64,000 nucleotides of DNA from Scedosporium boydii (GCA_002221725.1 NJFT01000017.1:271564-335563); one strand, 5' to 3'. Shown: positions 21,957 through 35,214, counted from the first letter of the stretch. A program made the numbers and translations. The notes: generated from the letters alone by a model not told the origin.

Positions 21957-24900
21957 ACTTCGATTCTCCGATTAGACGCCCTTAGGCTCGGCTAAGAATG
22001 GAATGATGTATTGTCAGAAGTGGAATGCGGCGTAATCGGTGTAGGTCTTTCCGTGACATACACACAGAGACAAGCTTAACTGGGTAATCTGCCGTGATGC
22101 GTAATGGAGGCGCGGTTCCCAGAAGTACAGCAATGGGAACAGGGATATGATACTTGAAAAAGCTTGGCTGATTGGAGGTAGCTGGCTACCTATAATATGT
22201 GATTACATTCACATCACGGGTTTATGGGACGCTGCCAGCAAGATTTCAAGCGAGATTGGACTTCGATTTTCTGAAAAGGTTCCTGCTGGCAGCATCCGCA
22301 AACAGTTTAGACTGGAAGGAACGGCATTGGACCTTTCGTATTATATACGTCCGGCTGCTCCCGGGTGGCTTAAATTCCAGATTTACTTCGTAGAACATAA
22401 GGACCTTTGCTTTCTCCCCTTGTCCATGCTGACAGCTTACATCAGCGGGATCAGAGGAACGAACTTCAATGCAAATTTCGTAACCGATCCAATAACATCG
22501 GACGGTCCGAGCCGACCGTTGGGGAGGGCTGCAGATCGCCCTGGTTGAACGGTTGCCAATTGGGTCTTAGTGGTGCGATCGACCACCCAATGTCGCCATT
22601 GAAATGTCGTCTTCCAAATACCACGCCAGGGGAGAGATCGGAACTAGAGTGGATTGAGAATGGTTGAGAAGGAATACGCATGCAAGTAACCCTGCCCCTT
22701 CATCCTTCCCGCTTATGCCCACGCGTCCGATACAACGCCGCGGACATCGACGGCAGGCATCTTCCGAATCCAGGCACTGTATATTCAAGGAAAGAGGTTC
22801 GCGGGAGTTGATATCGGCTGCTGAGATTTGCATTTTCGAAATCATTGCTACTTCTTAAGGAGATTCTCCCTGTCCCTGCACTACATGACTATTGGTCAAG
22901 CTCTCAGGTGGCGATATACGTCTGACAATTCCAGGTCCTGTCCTGCAACGCACGAACTTTTTACGAGCCCCATATGCTCAGGAGCCGAAGGTATTTGATA
23001 TACGGGCCGGCCCACGGGTTGTCAGCTTACGTACAAGATATTACGGAGGAGACGTGAATATGCGGAAACAACGTCGGTGTGAGCGAATGTGCGTAGGGTT
23101 TTCGTGGTAGGAGCCATGGCGATGATTATGGCAAAGACACGGACCAAAAGCACGCTAGATTTCGTGTAACCAAGTAGGGGACTTTTGAAATTGTGGTTCT
23201 ATGGAGTGAGGGGGCACCCAGGCGTAACGGCCGTACCAGGATATCTCGGTGCAGTACCTCGACCGAGCTTCGGTGTTCCGGGGTATCCGCTCGGTATTAT
23301 TTATGATGATGGTACTTCTGTCCCCTCCCGCGCGGGGGGCACATTCCATTCCGTTAGCAAATTCCGTAAGCAAATTGTTACGGTGGTTGGCTTATCGGAA
23401 CGGTGCGTGATGAATAAAGCATGCGAAAGCGTCTTGGTGTATAAGGAGTCATTTATGGAGTCCGTTGCATGATCTCACTATAAACTTCGTATAAACAGGC
23501 ATTCCAAATACACCTTTGAAGTAACGTGGAACGACAACCGAGAAAGGATGGCTTGCAATTAAAACCTTGCAAAACGTGCGCGGAAAGTCAGAGACCCTAC
23601 ATCATCTACTTCCCTAGCCAACTTCGCCGACCGCAGAGTATAAATTACAATAAATCTAATTTCTCTTCTTGACCTGGTCCGTTGGCTTGGAATTCGGGAT
23701 TTGACGCTCCTTTTCCTTAGTGGGGATGCGCCTAGGTTAGTCTCAAGCTTTCTAGGAGTCCAGAGGGCTTCAAATGGAGGGGAATAGAAGGGTATCAGTG
23801 TCATATCCCCCATGCATCTATTCGGATCTTCGCAAGGCCGGAACCTGGAATAGGCGGTTGAGTCTTGAGAACTCAGCTAATTGTTGCCTTCTTTGAGACT
23901 TTTTTTGTGGACATAATAGTTAATTGAGGTAAACGGACTAATGAGTCGACAGCGAGCGCAGTGCTTTATTGGCTGCAATGCTACAACATCAAGGGACAGA
24001 TACGAGTCTCATATGAAGGAAGTCTAAGGGAATACCGTCCTACTTCCCGGGTGGGCCTCGCCTATGAAGATGAGATGCGCATGGATGTGGTTCGCTATCA
24101 GCAGACGCCACTTCCATCGAGGATATAGAACTTCCGGCCCGGAGGGATCTCGAGGAAAGCGGATAGAAGCCGCCTTGAAGCACCATCCTATCCGTTCATA
24201 CACTCATCTGGAACTCAAGGTCATAGGGTCATTTACACTCTCTAAGCGGATAGTTCAATAGAATAGCCTGCGTAGCCGCGAAAAGGATTATACCTTTTTG
24301 GAATAGCCTGGGCATCTGCTCCTCGATTTTTATTCCTTTTCACGCATTTCTTGCGCAAGGGAAGGAAGCAGTGGTAATAAGACAGAAAAGTCAAAAAGAT
24401 CGCATGCGCTAGTCTGGTCAGATTTCGAACGAAGCAATTCCCCTCTGGACACTCTGGCAAATCCATATAACGAAGGTTCTCTGCTGAATTTAGAGCGATG
24501 ATGCTGCCTTCGGAATTAATCAGGGAGAGATAGTATATCGCTTCCTCTTCTCCACCACTTCCTCAGCGGTGTGTGGAAGGCTGCTACCAAAAACCTGGGC
24601 CTGTCGCCAGTACACAAGTTTAGTCTGCAGTCCACGCATCTACCCTACTCTGAAGAAGGGAATCCAAGATCTCCTGGCATTATTGCCTACAGAAGGCTCC
24701 TGGGAAAAAGACTCGTGTGTCTGTACTTGGATATCCTTCACAACCTTGATCCTACCAGGCCGCTTCATATCGTTATTTCGAAGGGGATGCTGATGCCCCT
24801 CGGGCTCTCGTGAACTGTCAGCTAGTCCTATTTCCGATGACGACGTCCGCTTTACCAATGGAGTCACAAACTACATTTTCTCCGGGGAGGTCCCGCAAGT

Positions 24901-25493
24901 AAGGCTGATCCTGCCGCTGTGTTGGATAGTTATGAATAAGAATTTATATAAAATGTTAAATGCTCTATTTATTGCAATCTTCCCTTCCCTGCTCCTCTGA
25001 ACTGGCCGATCTTGAGGAAGGCATCATGGCCAAGAATCCTGGTTTCTCTCTAAGCCGGCTCGTCTTCTATCTAGAATGTGAGAAGGTTCTCCCTGCCTCC
25101 GTTGTCGTCTTGGCAGTAAATGGCGCCAGTGCGGGTTCATATGTGTGGATGTGTGGAGCTGTCGCTCACCTTTTCACGATTATGATGCTGTAAAAAGTGG
25201 TCAGGCTGTTATCAAGACCTAAATTTCAATTTCGCTTCTTTAAGAGAGATCCAGCACGTGATATAGAAGCGTGCGCGTAGAGATCAGGTAATAAATGTAC
25301 GGTTCGCGTCTTGTGCAGATGCAGCCTGCCCTCTCGGGTAGAAACTGCAAAAGCTTGGGCATCGGTCCTTGTCTCTGGCTAACTCCCTTCGCCACGCTCG
25401 CTTGGTGCCAGCGCATCAGTCACAAAGAACACGGTAATGCGCGATGGTAAGTGTTGAGGCTATCTCTTGCAAATATTAAGCGCTTACAAGTAA
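21957..25493. other. Gene-poor 3.5-kb stretch
   Basis: No frame with a recognisable domain or long coding potential. The longest, 22147-22548 (+), looks random. A short frame from 23941 (Cys-rich start, ESHMKEV end) faintly recalls a fungal C2H2 segment but stops within 30 codons. This may be decayed sequence separating the cluster from the NLR gene. Confidence 0.5.
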
Positions 25494-28400
25494 ACGCTTT
25501 ACCCAGCCACTCTACCAGGTATATCCTTCGCCCGGCGAGGAAGCAACAACTGCAGCTGCCAAGGTGGAGTACGATGTCTCTCCCGAATCCCCATCCGCTG
25601 TGATCATTCCGAACTAATATCCGCGCGGGTACGTAGCTTAGTTGCTGTCCATGGGCTGAATCCACGACATAAGAGCGCGACAGCTCATGCCTGGGATACA
25701 TGGCGAACGCCCCCAGGCCCAAACGGGCGCCTTTGGCTGCGGGACGACCTCCCCCCGTCGGTACCAGGCTCCCGCATATTCATCTACGAGTACGACTCCG
25801 CTGCAGCTTTTGGAAAAGATCGAAGTACGTTTGTGGATAAGGCAAAGATGCTGCTGGAAGAGCTGGCAATCCAGCGCAGGGGGGCGGATACGCGACCGCT
25901 CATCCTCCTAGGCCATAGCCTAGGAGGTCTTTTGATTAAGCAGGCCCTTTTCCTGGCGTATTGCAGGCGCTCGGTTAGGGAGGATGGCACTCCCGGAATG
26001 GAGGAGGGCTGGAAGTCGATTCTCACCTCCCTTTCCGGCCTCGTATTCTTCGCGACTCCTCACAGTGGCGGAAGAAGATCTCTAGTGAGCCTTGGCCGCA
26101 TAACGTCGAAACTCGCAACTATTCTCGGAATCAAGAAGGGGGACGATCTTTTCGACGTCCTAGACAAAGACGGACTGTTTTCTAGCATTATGCAAGAAGT
26201 GTGGCAGCCATACATGGTAGAGTGCAAGATCCTGTCATTTTGGGGAACTTTCGATCAGGTGAGATACAACTTGCGCCTGAATCGCTCCGTAATACCCCTA
26301 GTAACTGGGATGTAGGTCGTCTCCAGAAATAGCGCCCAACTTGGTCTCCCAAGTTATCACGAGAAAGTGGTCTTTCTACGAGCAGATCACAGAAGAGTGT
26401 GCAAGTTCGGCGCGAGTACTGACGACAGAAATAATTTCAATCTCGTCCGGAGTAATATCGAAGAGCTGTATGAAAGGGCATGCATTCGTGGTAAGTGAAT
26501 AGGACTGGATGATTTTGTCCGTGAATCTAGGAGTCAGGGCGACTAAGGGTTTTTATGTTAGTGTCCCAAACACACCAGTCGACTTCCACGATGTCGTCGA
26601 AGCCGGAAATAGACTCCAGCCCCGCTTCATCAGCTATACCGGAGATGCAGAGCTGGAGAGAATCGTTGCAGCCAAGAGGTATGTGAGAGACACAATTACC
26701 TTGTACTAGTTTATTCCACAGAAAATTCTTGTTAGCTAATACACGGGTAAAAGACAACATATTCAAGGAATCTTTCCACCGCGGCCTGCACCTCGGCAAA
26801 GCAAACTTCTTCCAAATCTCCGTGGGCCGAGAGACCTGCCTCAAAGAGATGCACGAAGTTCTACGCAGCGACCGGGGAATCCGGGGAATCCAGACACGCC
26901 GGAAAACTCTAACTTTACATGGAATGGGAGGAGTAGGTAAGACTCATGTGGCCATCCAATACGCTCGAGAGCACCAAAACTCCTTCACCTCGGTGTTCTT
27001 CTTAGATGGTTCGAGTGAAGACTCGTTGATCCAGAGCTTCGCCAATGTCCATCGGTGTATCGGCGAACGCCGCTTGGTTGAGAACCCATTAAGCCCTCAT
27101 GTCAGCCACACGGAGTTGAATCCTCGCGATCTCGCCCTAGAGACCCTGGAATGGTTCAGCCTTGCCGGCAATACTACATGGCTTCTGATCTACGATAATG
27201 TTGACCTCGGTCCAGAAGATCCGGGGGGCTATCGTCTTGTGGATTATGTACCATCTAAGGACACGGGATCAATCATTGTTACCTCGAGATTATCGACGCC
27301 ACCGATTGCTGGGCACACACATAGGCTCACGTTGCTGGGGCCTGCGGAGTCATCCCAACTACTTTTCGAGACAATGTCAAGGCCTCCGAATAATCCTGAT
27401 ACTCAGGGTACGGTGTAACCAATCTCCCCAAATTACACAACTAGAAAATAAGCTCCTTGCTAATGTAACCGACTGAAGGTAAAGAAACAGAAAAACTCCT
27501 CCGCGAGCTCGACGGACTGCCTCTCGCCATTACACAAACTGGTAACCTTTTGAAGAATTTGAATATGGACATCTCAAAATACAACGCCCTTTATGAGGAG
27601 TCTAAGCAGACAATGATAGACTTGCTCAAGCCAAAGATCCTACTCCCGTGTGAGGAAGACGCCAAGTCCAGCGTGGGAACAACTTGGGTTACCTCTCTCC
27701 GTATTCTGAGAAGTAGGGGCGCCTCTAACTATCACAACCAAGGGGAGCAATACCAACTAGCGGACAAATTGCTGCACCTGCTGGCCTATTTTGACCCCTA
27801 CGATATTCGGTATGAGTTCATTGAAAAGGCTCAACTTTCCGACCACGTTCCCGCGTGGTTCCATCGCATCATTCGCTCAGAGGCCGAATTCCTCACGATT
27901 ATGCAGATTCTGATGCACTTGTCGCTAGTATACGCGACAGATACAAGCGGGTGCTTCTATATGCACAGACTTGTGCACACATGGCTTTGTACCTACATCC
28001 ATTCCAAGACCGACACCGACCTGCTGAATCTAGCATTGACCGCACTTGCTTGGAACGTGCCGCCTCTAGATCTAGGTAGGGTCTTCACGCCTCAGCTCAT
28101 TTCGCATGCTATCAATCTTCTTCCGCGGCTTCTCGAGTCACAAGTTCCGCTGCCTCCCATTGTCATTGGGAGGTTAGATGGCGGGGTTCGGCAGCGAGTC
28201 GAGCACATTCATAATTTCCGGCGAGAACGGTGGACTATCTACCTTCCCTTGCAAAGGGTTTACTCTCTGTTCTGTTCAGGAGGTAAAGGGAGGGAGTTAC
28301 TGCAAGTGATCGATACAAATCTGTTTCTACACAGGGCATCTTCGTCACCAGTCGATGTTCTATGGGCAGCCAACTTGCATTACACCAAAGCGGCTATTTT

Positions 28401-29295
28401 CTGGGCTATGGGGATATTTGGCGAATGTCAGCAAGCTGCATCGACGGCACTCCAGGGTTTCGAGACGGTTGATGATACTTACGGTATATTGACTACTCGT
28501 AACTTGTTGGGTTGGGCCCTATACAAAATGGGAGAATGTGACCGAGGTCTGGAGTTATGCGAGGACGTATTTACTAGGTGTCGCGCTAAATATGGCCTCT
28601 TCGAGCATCCGACCTGGGCTGTGTTTTGCGCAATCATCAATGGACTACCAGAGACGTCACCAAGAAGAGTTCGCCACCTTGAAGCTGCCAAGGCCGAGGC
28701 AGAGCTAACTGCTTCTACTAACCGAAGGGCACTCGTTGCTCTATACTGGCTAGCTACTTGTCCTCAATATCGGAAAGGAGATCGAGTTGATGAGGCGGAG
28801 CGGCTTCTGAACACAATTCTAGCACATTTGATCGCTCTTGAGAGAACACAATCACCCAGCGCCGCGGCTTTGCAATATCAAATCGGATATTTCTACCACC
28901 GGACGGGTAAGCCGCAACTGGCTTGTACCCAGTATAAGCAATTTCTATCTATGCAGATATCCAGGTACGGTGAGACTCACGTCAGTACTGCACGGGCCCG
29001 CGGGGTTCTGGCGCAGGCGCTTATGGAGTTGGGAGAGTTTCGAGAGGCAGAGGGATATCTGGGTCTCGCTCTAGACGTCCTCGACAGTATTCAAGATGCG
29101 GACGAAGATGTTATCGCTCACCGACAGACTATGCGGGCTTTACACCGAGGATGCCGATCCGATTCTTGGCCGGCACCACCGGTTTTGGCATCATTCGATG
29201 GCATTGGCGGAGGGAGTGGTCGTGGTTGGGATTCTGAAGATATGACTGTTTGTTATAGTCGTCCTTGGGATTTTAAAGACTGGAGATTGTTATAG
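25494..29295 (+). CDS. STAND/NLR-type protein: alpha/beta hydrolase - NB-ARC - TPR
   Basis: A roughly 1200-residue multidomain protein. Exons that can be joined in phase are ~25494..26258, 26316..26490, 26531..26678, 26722..27407 and 27479..29295. The N-terminal part is a SesB-like hydrolase with AVHGLNP, the nucleophile elbow GHSLGG and GLVFFATPHSGG. The central part is an NB-ARC-type NTPase with P-loop LHGMGGVGKTHVAIQYA, Walker-B-like WLLIYDNVD and GSIIVTSR, then a DGLPLAI (GLPL) motif. The C-terminal ~400 residues are helical TPR-like repeats. Proteins of this plan act as fungal NOD-like receptors in heterokaryon incompatibility or non-self response. The true start codon is not resolved: the frame is open from 25494 without ATG, and an upstream mini-exon (ATG at 25437) is possible. 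One intron is only 40 bp. Confidence 0.82.
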
Positions 29296-30879
29296 AAGAT
29301 GCAAGTAAGTTGAACGGTGCACTTCCAGCCCAGCCCATTCTTTACAAATTGTCGATTTGCAGGCCTGTATCTCTACCAATCCTTTATAGATTTATATAAA
29401 ATCAAAAATACAGTCAATCGGTTCTGACTGAGGTCAGGACCAGGCCGGACATTACATACCCCGGCAGCAGTTGTGTAATACTCTATCTGTATCTGTAGAT
29501 ATTGCACGAGGCCAATTGAAATGGTTGGGTAAGGGGGTGGATGGAACGTTGCCGAGTCTTTCGGATTTACTGTGTCGCTGGGTTGTTGACACTATCCTGA
29601 AGCTCATAAACACCAGACAACGACGCTCGGCCCAAGGCCTGCTATCTCGAATACTCCGAAGGGATCTGAGTAGGCCGTATTCAGAGAATATTAGACCCAT
29701 ATGCATTACAGACTCACCATGGTCAACGTTGAAGCCTCTTCTGTGATCGAATGATTGATATTATTAACCGTGATTCTAGATACGGCTTGGAAACGTGCCC
29801 CAGCACTTCTGTGTTTGCAGTGAGCCCTGTCTCATGGTTGAATGAATCACCCAACACCAAGTGGTTCAAAGATAAGTCGGAAAGGAAGACGAAACGGAAT
29901 AGTCTTCTATTCAGTGCAACACGCGATAAACCCCACAATATGATGCTAGCTATGCCTAGTCAGAAGAAGCAGGTAGCATTCTCTTTGGGTGTGGTTCCAC
30001 GGACCCTTCTCTAAGTGCGGGAGCCATGAGCGGGTGAGTTAATCATGTGTATGTCTAGTATCCACAAGGCCAATTCCAGTATTACGGAGGCAGAGCCAGG
30101 CCGTGCAACCATCCCTATAACGACAGCCCACAAACTCAATTGGATTGATCTAGTAACTGGTTGACCTCCCAGCGTGGAAAGAATCTCGTGAGAGGAAACG
30201 GAAGGGACGAAATGACAGAAATCGGATTGCCTTGTGTCATCCAAGGATCTATCTCCCAAACACCATGCAGCATACGCCGCAGAGGACCGTCGACATACTC
30301 GTCATGGATCTTAGAGTCCTTGACAATCTTTGAACCACTTTCAATAGTGATACCAACTCAATCGACACCACCCACTAGTAAGCTGTTGTCAAATATATAT
30401 ACATGACCCACTGTTTAAACATGACCACGCTATCCTAGGAAACGACTTATTAAAACCCTGAAGAGGAAAGGGAAAGGGAAAAACAACGGGTGACAATTTC
30501 CCCGAGAGAGCCCTTCCGTCCATGAAGGCTGGTAGCACAAGAAATTCGGTTATATGCGTCGGGACCCGACAAAAAGGGGCCAGTGAAGCTAAGTAATTTT
30601 TACGGAAGCAAACAAATCTCATCCCTTGCATCCCTGTGGAATGTTGGCCTGAGAATTGACTTGAACTCCTGAGCTGTACAATTTTGGTGATGGATTCCCG
30701 ACTCGCCCGGGGGTATTTCCACGTGACCGCGATGTTGCTTTCGAAGCACCAGGGCATCCTAGATTCCTCGCTCGCGGAGTTTCAGCTGCACCTCACCTCA
30801 CTTCTCTCCCCAGCCAAGACACACACGCCAGGCCGCTCTGATCCTCGACAAATTGTCGCAAAAATCTATCACCGCCACG
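29296..30879. other. Intergenic, nothing recognised
   Basis: Short frames only, none with domain motifs. The last ~150 bases carry CACCTCACCTCACTTCTCTCC-type pyrimidine-rich sequence typical of a fungal core promoter for the next gene. Confidence 0.45.
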
Positions 30880-31278
30880 ATGGAGTCTCTTCCATTTCCC
30901 TCCCCAACTTCTATCACCGTCCTCACCTTCGGGATCACATCCTTCGCACTCGGAATCGCCACGATTGTCCTCCCCCCTGCCTCCATCCTCGAAACCTTGC
31001 AGGTGTCCCCGGATGCCCTTCCTGCCGTGCGGGCAAGCTCGCTGGCGGCAACCGCCATGGGGATCTACTACACACTTGCGACGTACCAAGGAAACACGGC
31101 TTTCTTCGCGTGGACTGTACCGATGCGCCTATTAACGACGGCTGTAATGTGGAATCAGGGGTGGAAGGGTACGGCACTTTGGGAGGGTGCTGGGGCAATC
31201 TCTACGGCCATTACCCTTGCATGGGATCTTCGAGCAGGCAAGTCGAAGAGTGGAAAAGGAGGAAGGAAGACTGAATGA
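30880..31278 (+). CDS. Small integral membrane protein (unknown function)
   Basis: A single-exon protein of 132 residues starting at ATG 30880 (an in-frame TTG further up is not used). Several hydrophobic stretches (ITVLTFGITSFALGIATIVL, SSLAATAMGIYYTLA, and a final AGAISTAITLAW) suggest three or four membrane helices, and the C-terminus is a basic tail (GKSKSGKGGRK). The size and layout fit the many small four-helix fungal membrane proteins of unknown role. I do not recognise a specific family with certainty. Its codon usage and the Ser/Pro-rich start look like a real gene. Confidence 0.7.
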   Translation: MESLPFPSPTSITVLTFGITSFALGIATIVLPPASILETLQVSPDALPAVRASSLAATAMGIYYTLATYQGNTAFFAWTVPMRLLTTAVMWNQGWKGTALWEGAGAISTAITLAWDLRAGKSKSGKGGRKTE

Positions 31279-31782
31279 GCAGCGAGAAATCCGGAGCTAG
31301 CGGGATGGTACGGTCCCAGCAGCTCATTTTTGGTCACCAATGGCCCAGCCCAAGCAGCGTTGGTTGGCACATCTGTCAACATTGAATCATTGTCCATGAT
31401 TTTTGTCAAATTTATTAGTGGTATTAACTCTTTCAAATGCTTAATCTTTGTTCTTGGGCGATGAAATACTTTCCAAATGCACACCCAGGATATCACTCAT
31501 TTCGAAATGACGCGCTCATTGTTGACGCTTCAGTAGTAAACTTGGTAAGCCTCTGGGAGGGCCACGCGCCCTCGCATTCCTCCCAGCGGGTACAACGCCA
31601 GGTTGAGCTGTTCAGGCAGGTCACGTCTCCTACTACCCCAACATATGGGAACGTTGGGATGGTTGAGGATGGGCCAGGCATAGCCGGGATGAAGCCTCAG
31701 TCCACCTGAATGGGGTCCGGGTTAATCAACGGACCAAGATTGTTTCGAGGACATGATAAGATGTCGCCAAATATCCGATTAT

Positions 31783-32640
31783 CTAACTTCTGCGAGTGTC
31801 GTGCGTTGGGTTGTCAGCGGGAAGTTCAACCGGCTCCGTCGTATTATGTAGTTCGCTAGGTAGTTCGGGCATTGTCGCGATCGGGTTTCCCGCCAGCTCC
31901 GCCCCAGCAGCCTTTTGCTGCATCTCCCCATATGGTGTTAGGCCCGCCTGCGCGTTTCCACCGGCCGCCGCGAGCCGTCGCCGCGAGCGCCAGAAAAGAA
32001 ACAGCGCGCCGAGAAGAGCTAGCACGACCACAGGGACGACGACAGCGATTGCTATTGTCGCACCCTTCGACAAACCCGAGCTACCGCTGTCTGCTCCTCC
32101 CCCATCCCCGCTTTCTATGGGGGCAGTTTCCCCGGTATCTGTGGGAAGAAACTCCGAGTTCGTCGCGGACTCGAGATCGGAGCTCTGGTAGACCATTCGT
32201 ACACCAAACGCGTTCAGGCCGCCGGGGCTCGTGAATCCGCTCTTGACGGTGCTCGTAACGCCGTTGTCGCTGAGAACGATTGGAAGCGATGTCGGTTTGG
32301 GCGCGATCCAGGTGCAAAAGAGCGTGGACCACACACTTTCCAGGCTCGTCGTCTTGACGCAGGAAAGCGTGACGTCGCTGTTGTATACGGGGCAGCATGT
32401 TACGGTGGTAATGGACGCGACGCCGGTGTGGTCATGGCACGCGCTGACGTAGCCCGACGGACATACGAGGCCGGGTGAGAAGTAAAAGGTCGGCTCGGAG
32501 GAGAAACCCTCGGGCATGCATGTTTTTTCGATGTCGAGGACGGAGAGGAAACCGGAGCGGTAGATGTTGGAGCAGTCGGCGGGGCGGGAGAAGGGTGTGG
32601 TGAGGGGGTTTTCGGCGAAGGAAGACACGACGGTCGTCAT
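31783..32640 (-). CDS. Single-pass membrane protein with Cys-containing ectodomain
   Basis: A single exon of 285 residues. Residues 1-~185 form an ectodomain with spaced cysteines (DCSNIY, EKTCMPEG, LVCPSGYVSACHD, TCCPVYN, LSCVK, FCTWIA). A Gly/Ser-rich linker leads to one clear membrane helix (ATIAIAVVVPVVVLALLGALF), stopped by RSRRR, with a ~60-residue cytosolic tail ending in acidic and Pro-rich sequence. No cleavable signal peptide is visible, as in many fungal proteins of this plan. The layout resembles fungal surface sensors (Mid2/WSC-like), but no WSC domain is recognised, so this remains structural analogy. Confidence 0.8.
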   Translation of the reverse strand: MTTVVSSFAENPLTTPFSRPADCSNIYRSGFLSVLDIEKTCMPEGFSSEPTFYFSPGLVCPSGYVSACHDHTGVASITTVTCCPVYNSDVTLSCVKTTSLESVWSTLFCTWIAPKPTSLPIVLSDNGVTSTVKSGFTSPGGLNAFGVRMVYQSSDLESATNSEFLPTDTGETAPIESGDGGGADSGSSGLSKGATIAIAVVVPVVVLALLGALFLFWRSRRRLAAAGGNAQAGLTPYGEMQQKAAGAELAGNPIATMPELPSELHNTTEPVELPADNPTHDTRRS

Positions 32641-32679
32641 GATGGGCTGCCGTCGTCAATGTGATACTCGTGGGGACTC

Positions 32680-32692
32680 ATCAATTGATCTC
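32680..32692. repeat. 13-mer ATCAATTGATCTC, copy 1
   Basis: First of three identical copies of a 13-mer containing the palindrome TCAATTGA. It lies 40 bp upstream of the start codon of the membrane-protein gene at 31783-32640. The other copies are at 33122 and 37722. Confidence 0.6.
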
Positions 32693-34120
32693 GGTGTCGA
32701 TTCCGGTTGCGATAGCCCACGGCTGGGTATCTCCACGCACCTACAACAAGCGGGCACAGATACTAACTCGAATGGAAATGACACATGGAAAAAGAGGAAA
32801 AAATATACCCCAAGAGTGAGAGAGCGAAATCATTGAAGATTCCCTGATTAACTGTGGGTCTCTCTCTGCGTCCGACACCCCCTGGTCAAGGGACTTTGGG
32901 ATCTGGATGGGGCGGAGTAGCGTTACAATCGCCTCCAACCCGTGTCGATCGGTTGAACATGAGTCGTCGATTCATCCCCATTAATATTAGATTCGACAGC
33001 GTTCCGGATCCTTCGTAGGTCCTTTGTGTCGTCAGCCACCATAACGGTGGAGAATTGCGCAGAAAGGCAAGCCACCTCCTGAACAAGCATCATCCTGCAT
33101 CCGCAGGATGCCTCAGGGTCAATCAATTGATCTCAGAGGTACGAAGTACCTTAGTACAAATCTCCTTGACGTGGAGAAACCGACCCTTTCTGTGGCCCTA
33201 CAGGGCTGACGACTCCCCAAATTGTGGCTGAAACATCGCCTGGGATCTTGGCGACCCTACGATGGTCTGGGCACCTTGCGGACATTTCGGCACTTGACTC
33301 TCGAATCGTCAATGGCAATGGGCTTCAAAAACTATCTACAGCGGCGCCTTCGACCTCTCAAATAGATGGGATCACAACCGCGACGAAGTAGATATCACGA
33401 TTTAGTCAAACCGGGTAGGCCCAAGTCCCCTGAGCCTCTACATGCTGGGCTTCCCTTAAGCCAGACCTTGACCACTTCATACGCCCCTCGGTAACAGCCC
33501 ACCTCCAAAGACGGATCAAATGGCTCGCAGCATTCCGCATCGGAACAGCCCTCAAATCCCCCGCTCAACATAAACTGATTTCGCTATTCGAAGCCCATTC
33601 GCTCTGGCTGGCCGATTTAGTTTTGACTGATCTGCAGCAAGCTTTGCCAAATCTCCTTTTACATGTGCCATCGCCAAATACCGTCACCGAGTTTTGACCA
33701 CATCAGACAGGGTGGCTAGTGTGGCCGCTGCTGATCCGGCGGTTGCGGCACTGGGTCCGTTAACAAAAAAAAGTCCGAGAATCGTTCTCTCCTTCCGTAC
33801 TGGAACCGGTCGCAATTGCACTTGGCCGAACTTGCCCTACACTTTTGGTAGCAGTCGCAGTTGGGGAGGGGGGAGATCGGAGAAGGTTCAACGTTCAAAT
33901 TCGCGACCAGATATCCTCAACAAGAGAAGTTGACACTTTGTCACACAGCCGCCATCCCTCTTCAGTATGTCTCGAGTCGAATAACTCATCCAGATGTGAA
34001 TTCGGTCTTGAATCTTGATAACCATGAGAACCGCGACGGCGACGACAGCTCCTGGCATCCACTCCAAATCGGACGAGGAATTCCCTGGGATCCAATCTCT
34101 ATGGCCAATTTCATGATGGT
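32693..34120. other. Intergenic with second 13-mer copy
   Basis: No gene recognised. The second copy of ATCAATTGATCTC is at 33122-33134, followed at once by a short inverted repeat (AGGTACGAAGTACCT). Frames around 33700-34250 on both strands look non-coding. Confidence 0.5.
33122..33134. repeat. 13-mer ATCAATTGATCTC, copy 2
   Basis: Second exact copy, 482 bp upstream of the membrane-protein start codon at 32640. Confidence 0.6.
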
Positions 34121-35214
34121 CTACCATACCGCCCACAAAATCCATCCTACGAGTTGCAATCCCATCACAATAATTCCCAAATCCAAACGCCATACTCTCC
34201 CCGCAGACGACGCAGCTCTCCAGTTCCCTCGCGAATTCATCCTCCACTGAATTTCAGTTCCATTGACAAACGTAAAATGCGGCATGGAATGGTTCACCGG
34301 TGAAGCTAGAGATATCGGATTATACCGGCTGCCAAGGGCCACTTCGCTAGATCCCTCGTAACTAAAGTCGGACTGATCTAGTCGGCGGCCTTCGAAAGAT
34401 ATCGTAGCCGATACGTATTCTGTTGAAAGGGTTAACCTCATAGTGCTAGTGGTATTTGTGAAATTGAGGTTGTAACCAAAGTTGATTCCTTGATCCCTAT
34501 ATTATATCTCAGTTAATCCTGGTAGTCAGTAGTGAAGCATTGGCAGCGCAGGAAGTTTGAAAGTTCCACAGGCCGTCAGTTCAGCTACATGATAGAGCTA
34601 CGTGAGTCTTACCAATTGATCGTGTTCTCACCACACATCCGCCTCCGCGAGTAATTGGACGGCAAGTGCACGTCAAATTGATTCCAGTGGACCGTTCCAT
34701 TGCTTACCCAGGTAGTCTCATCCCCAAGCACCGAGTAGAACGGCCCGGACTCATTTTCGCCGATTGACCCTTCCTTGACGACGGACATGGAGGCAGAGTT
34801 AAGGTCGAGCATCTGTGCGGGAACGTAATACCATGGCCAACTCTCAATAATACCACAACGTTCACCCTCATCATAACAGATGAAGTACGTGGTGGCGAAG
34901 CTGAGGTCGGAGAGTCGTGAGGGAACACCGTCCGGCCCATCAAGCGTCAGCTCAAAGAAGAATGGGTTTGCATCCCACGGTCCATTGATGCCAATTCTCA
35001 TTGAAGAATTTCTGAGGTTCGAAAATGAGTCAAATAGCGGCTTGCCGCAAGCCGAATCGTTTTTTGCGTTATACTCAAGCGATCCATTGATTGTCCCATT
35101 GTAGAATATAAATTGAGTACCGCTCTCTGCGATGGACAAAGAGACAGCCCAAACGAGGGACGAGGGAGAGAGAAGAAGCAAGACGATGATGATAATTCCA
35201 CTTTTGGAAATCAT
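34121..35214 (-). CDS. Secreted or C-terminally anchored glycoprotein (unknown)
   Basis: Two exons, complement(34121..34496, 34613..35214), intron 116 bp, 325 residues. The start has a strong signal peptide (SGIIIIVLLLLSPSSLVWA). The body has many N-glycosylation sequons (NGT, NGS, NSS, NES, NYS, NTT, NHS) and a few cysteines. The extreme C-terminus is hydrophobic (LGIIVMGLQLVGWILWAV) and could be a membrane helix or GPI-type signal. No catalytic domain is recognised. The splice restores INWDQGINFGYNLNFTN in frame, supporting one protein. Expected location: cell surface or secretory pathway. Confidence 0.7.

Noticed and set aside
22147..22548. 133-codon frame in the gene-poor stretch
   Set aside because: The composition is random-like, with no motif and no splice partners.
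23941..24027. Possible C2H2-like relic (Cys pair then SHMKEV)
   Set aside because: Under 30 codons; the similarity is too weak to call a pseudogene.
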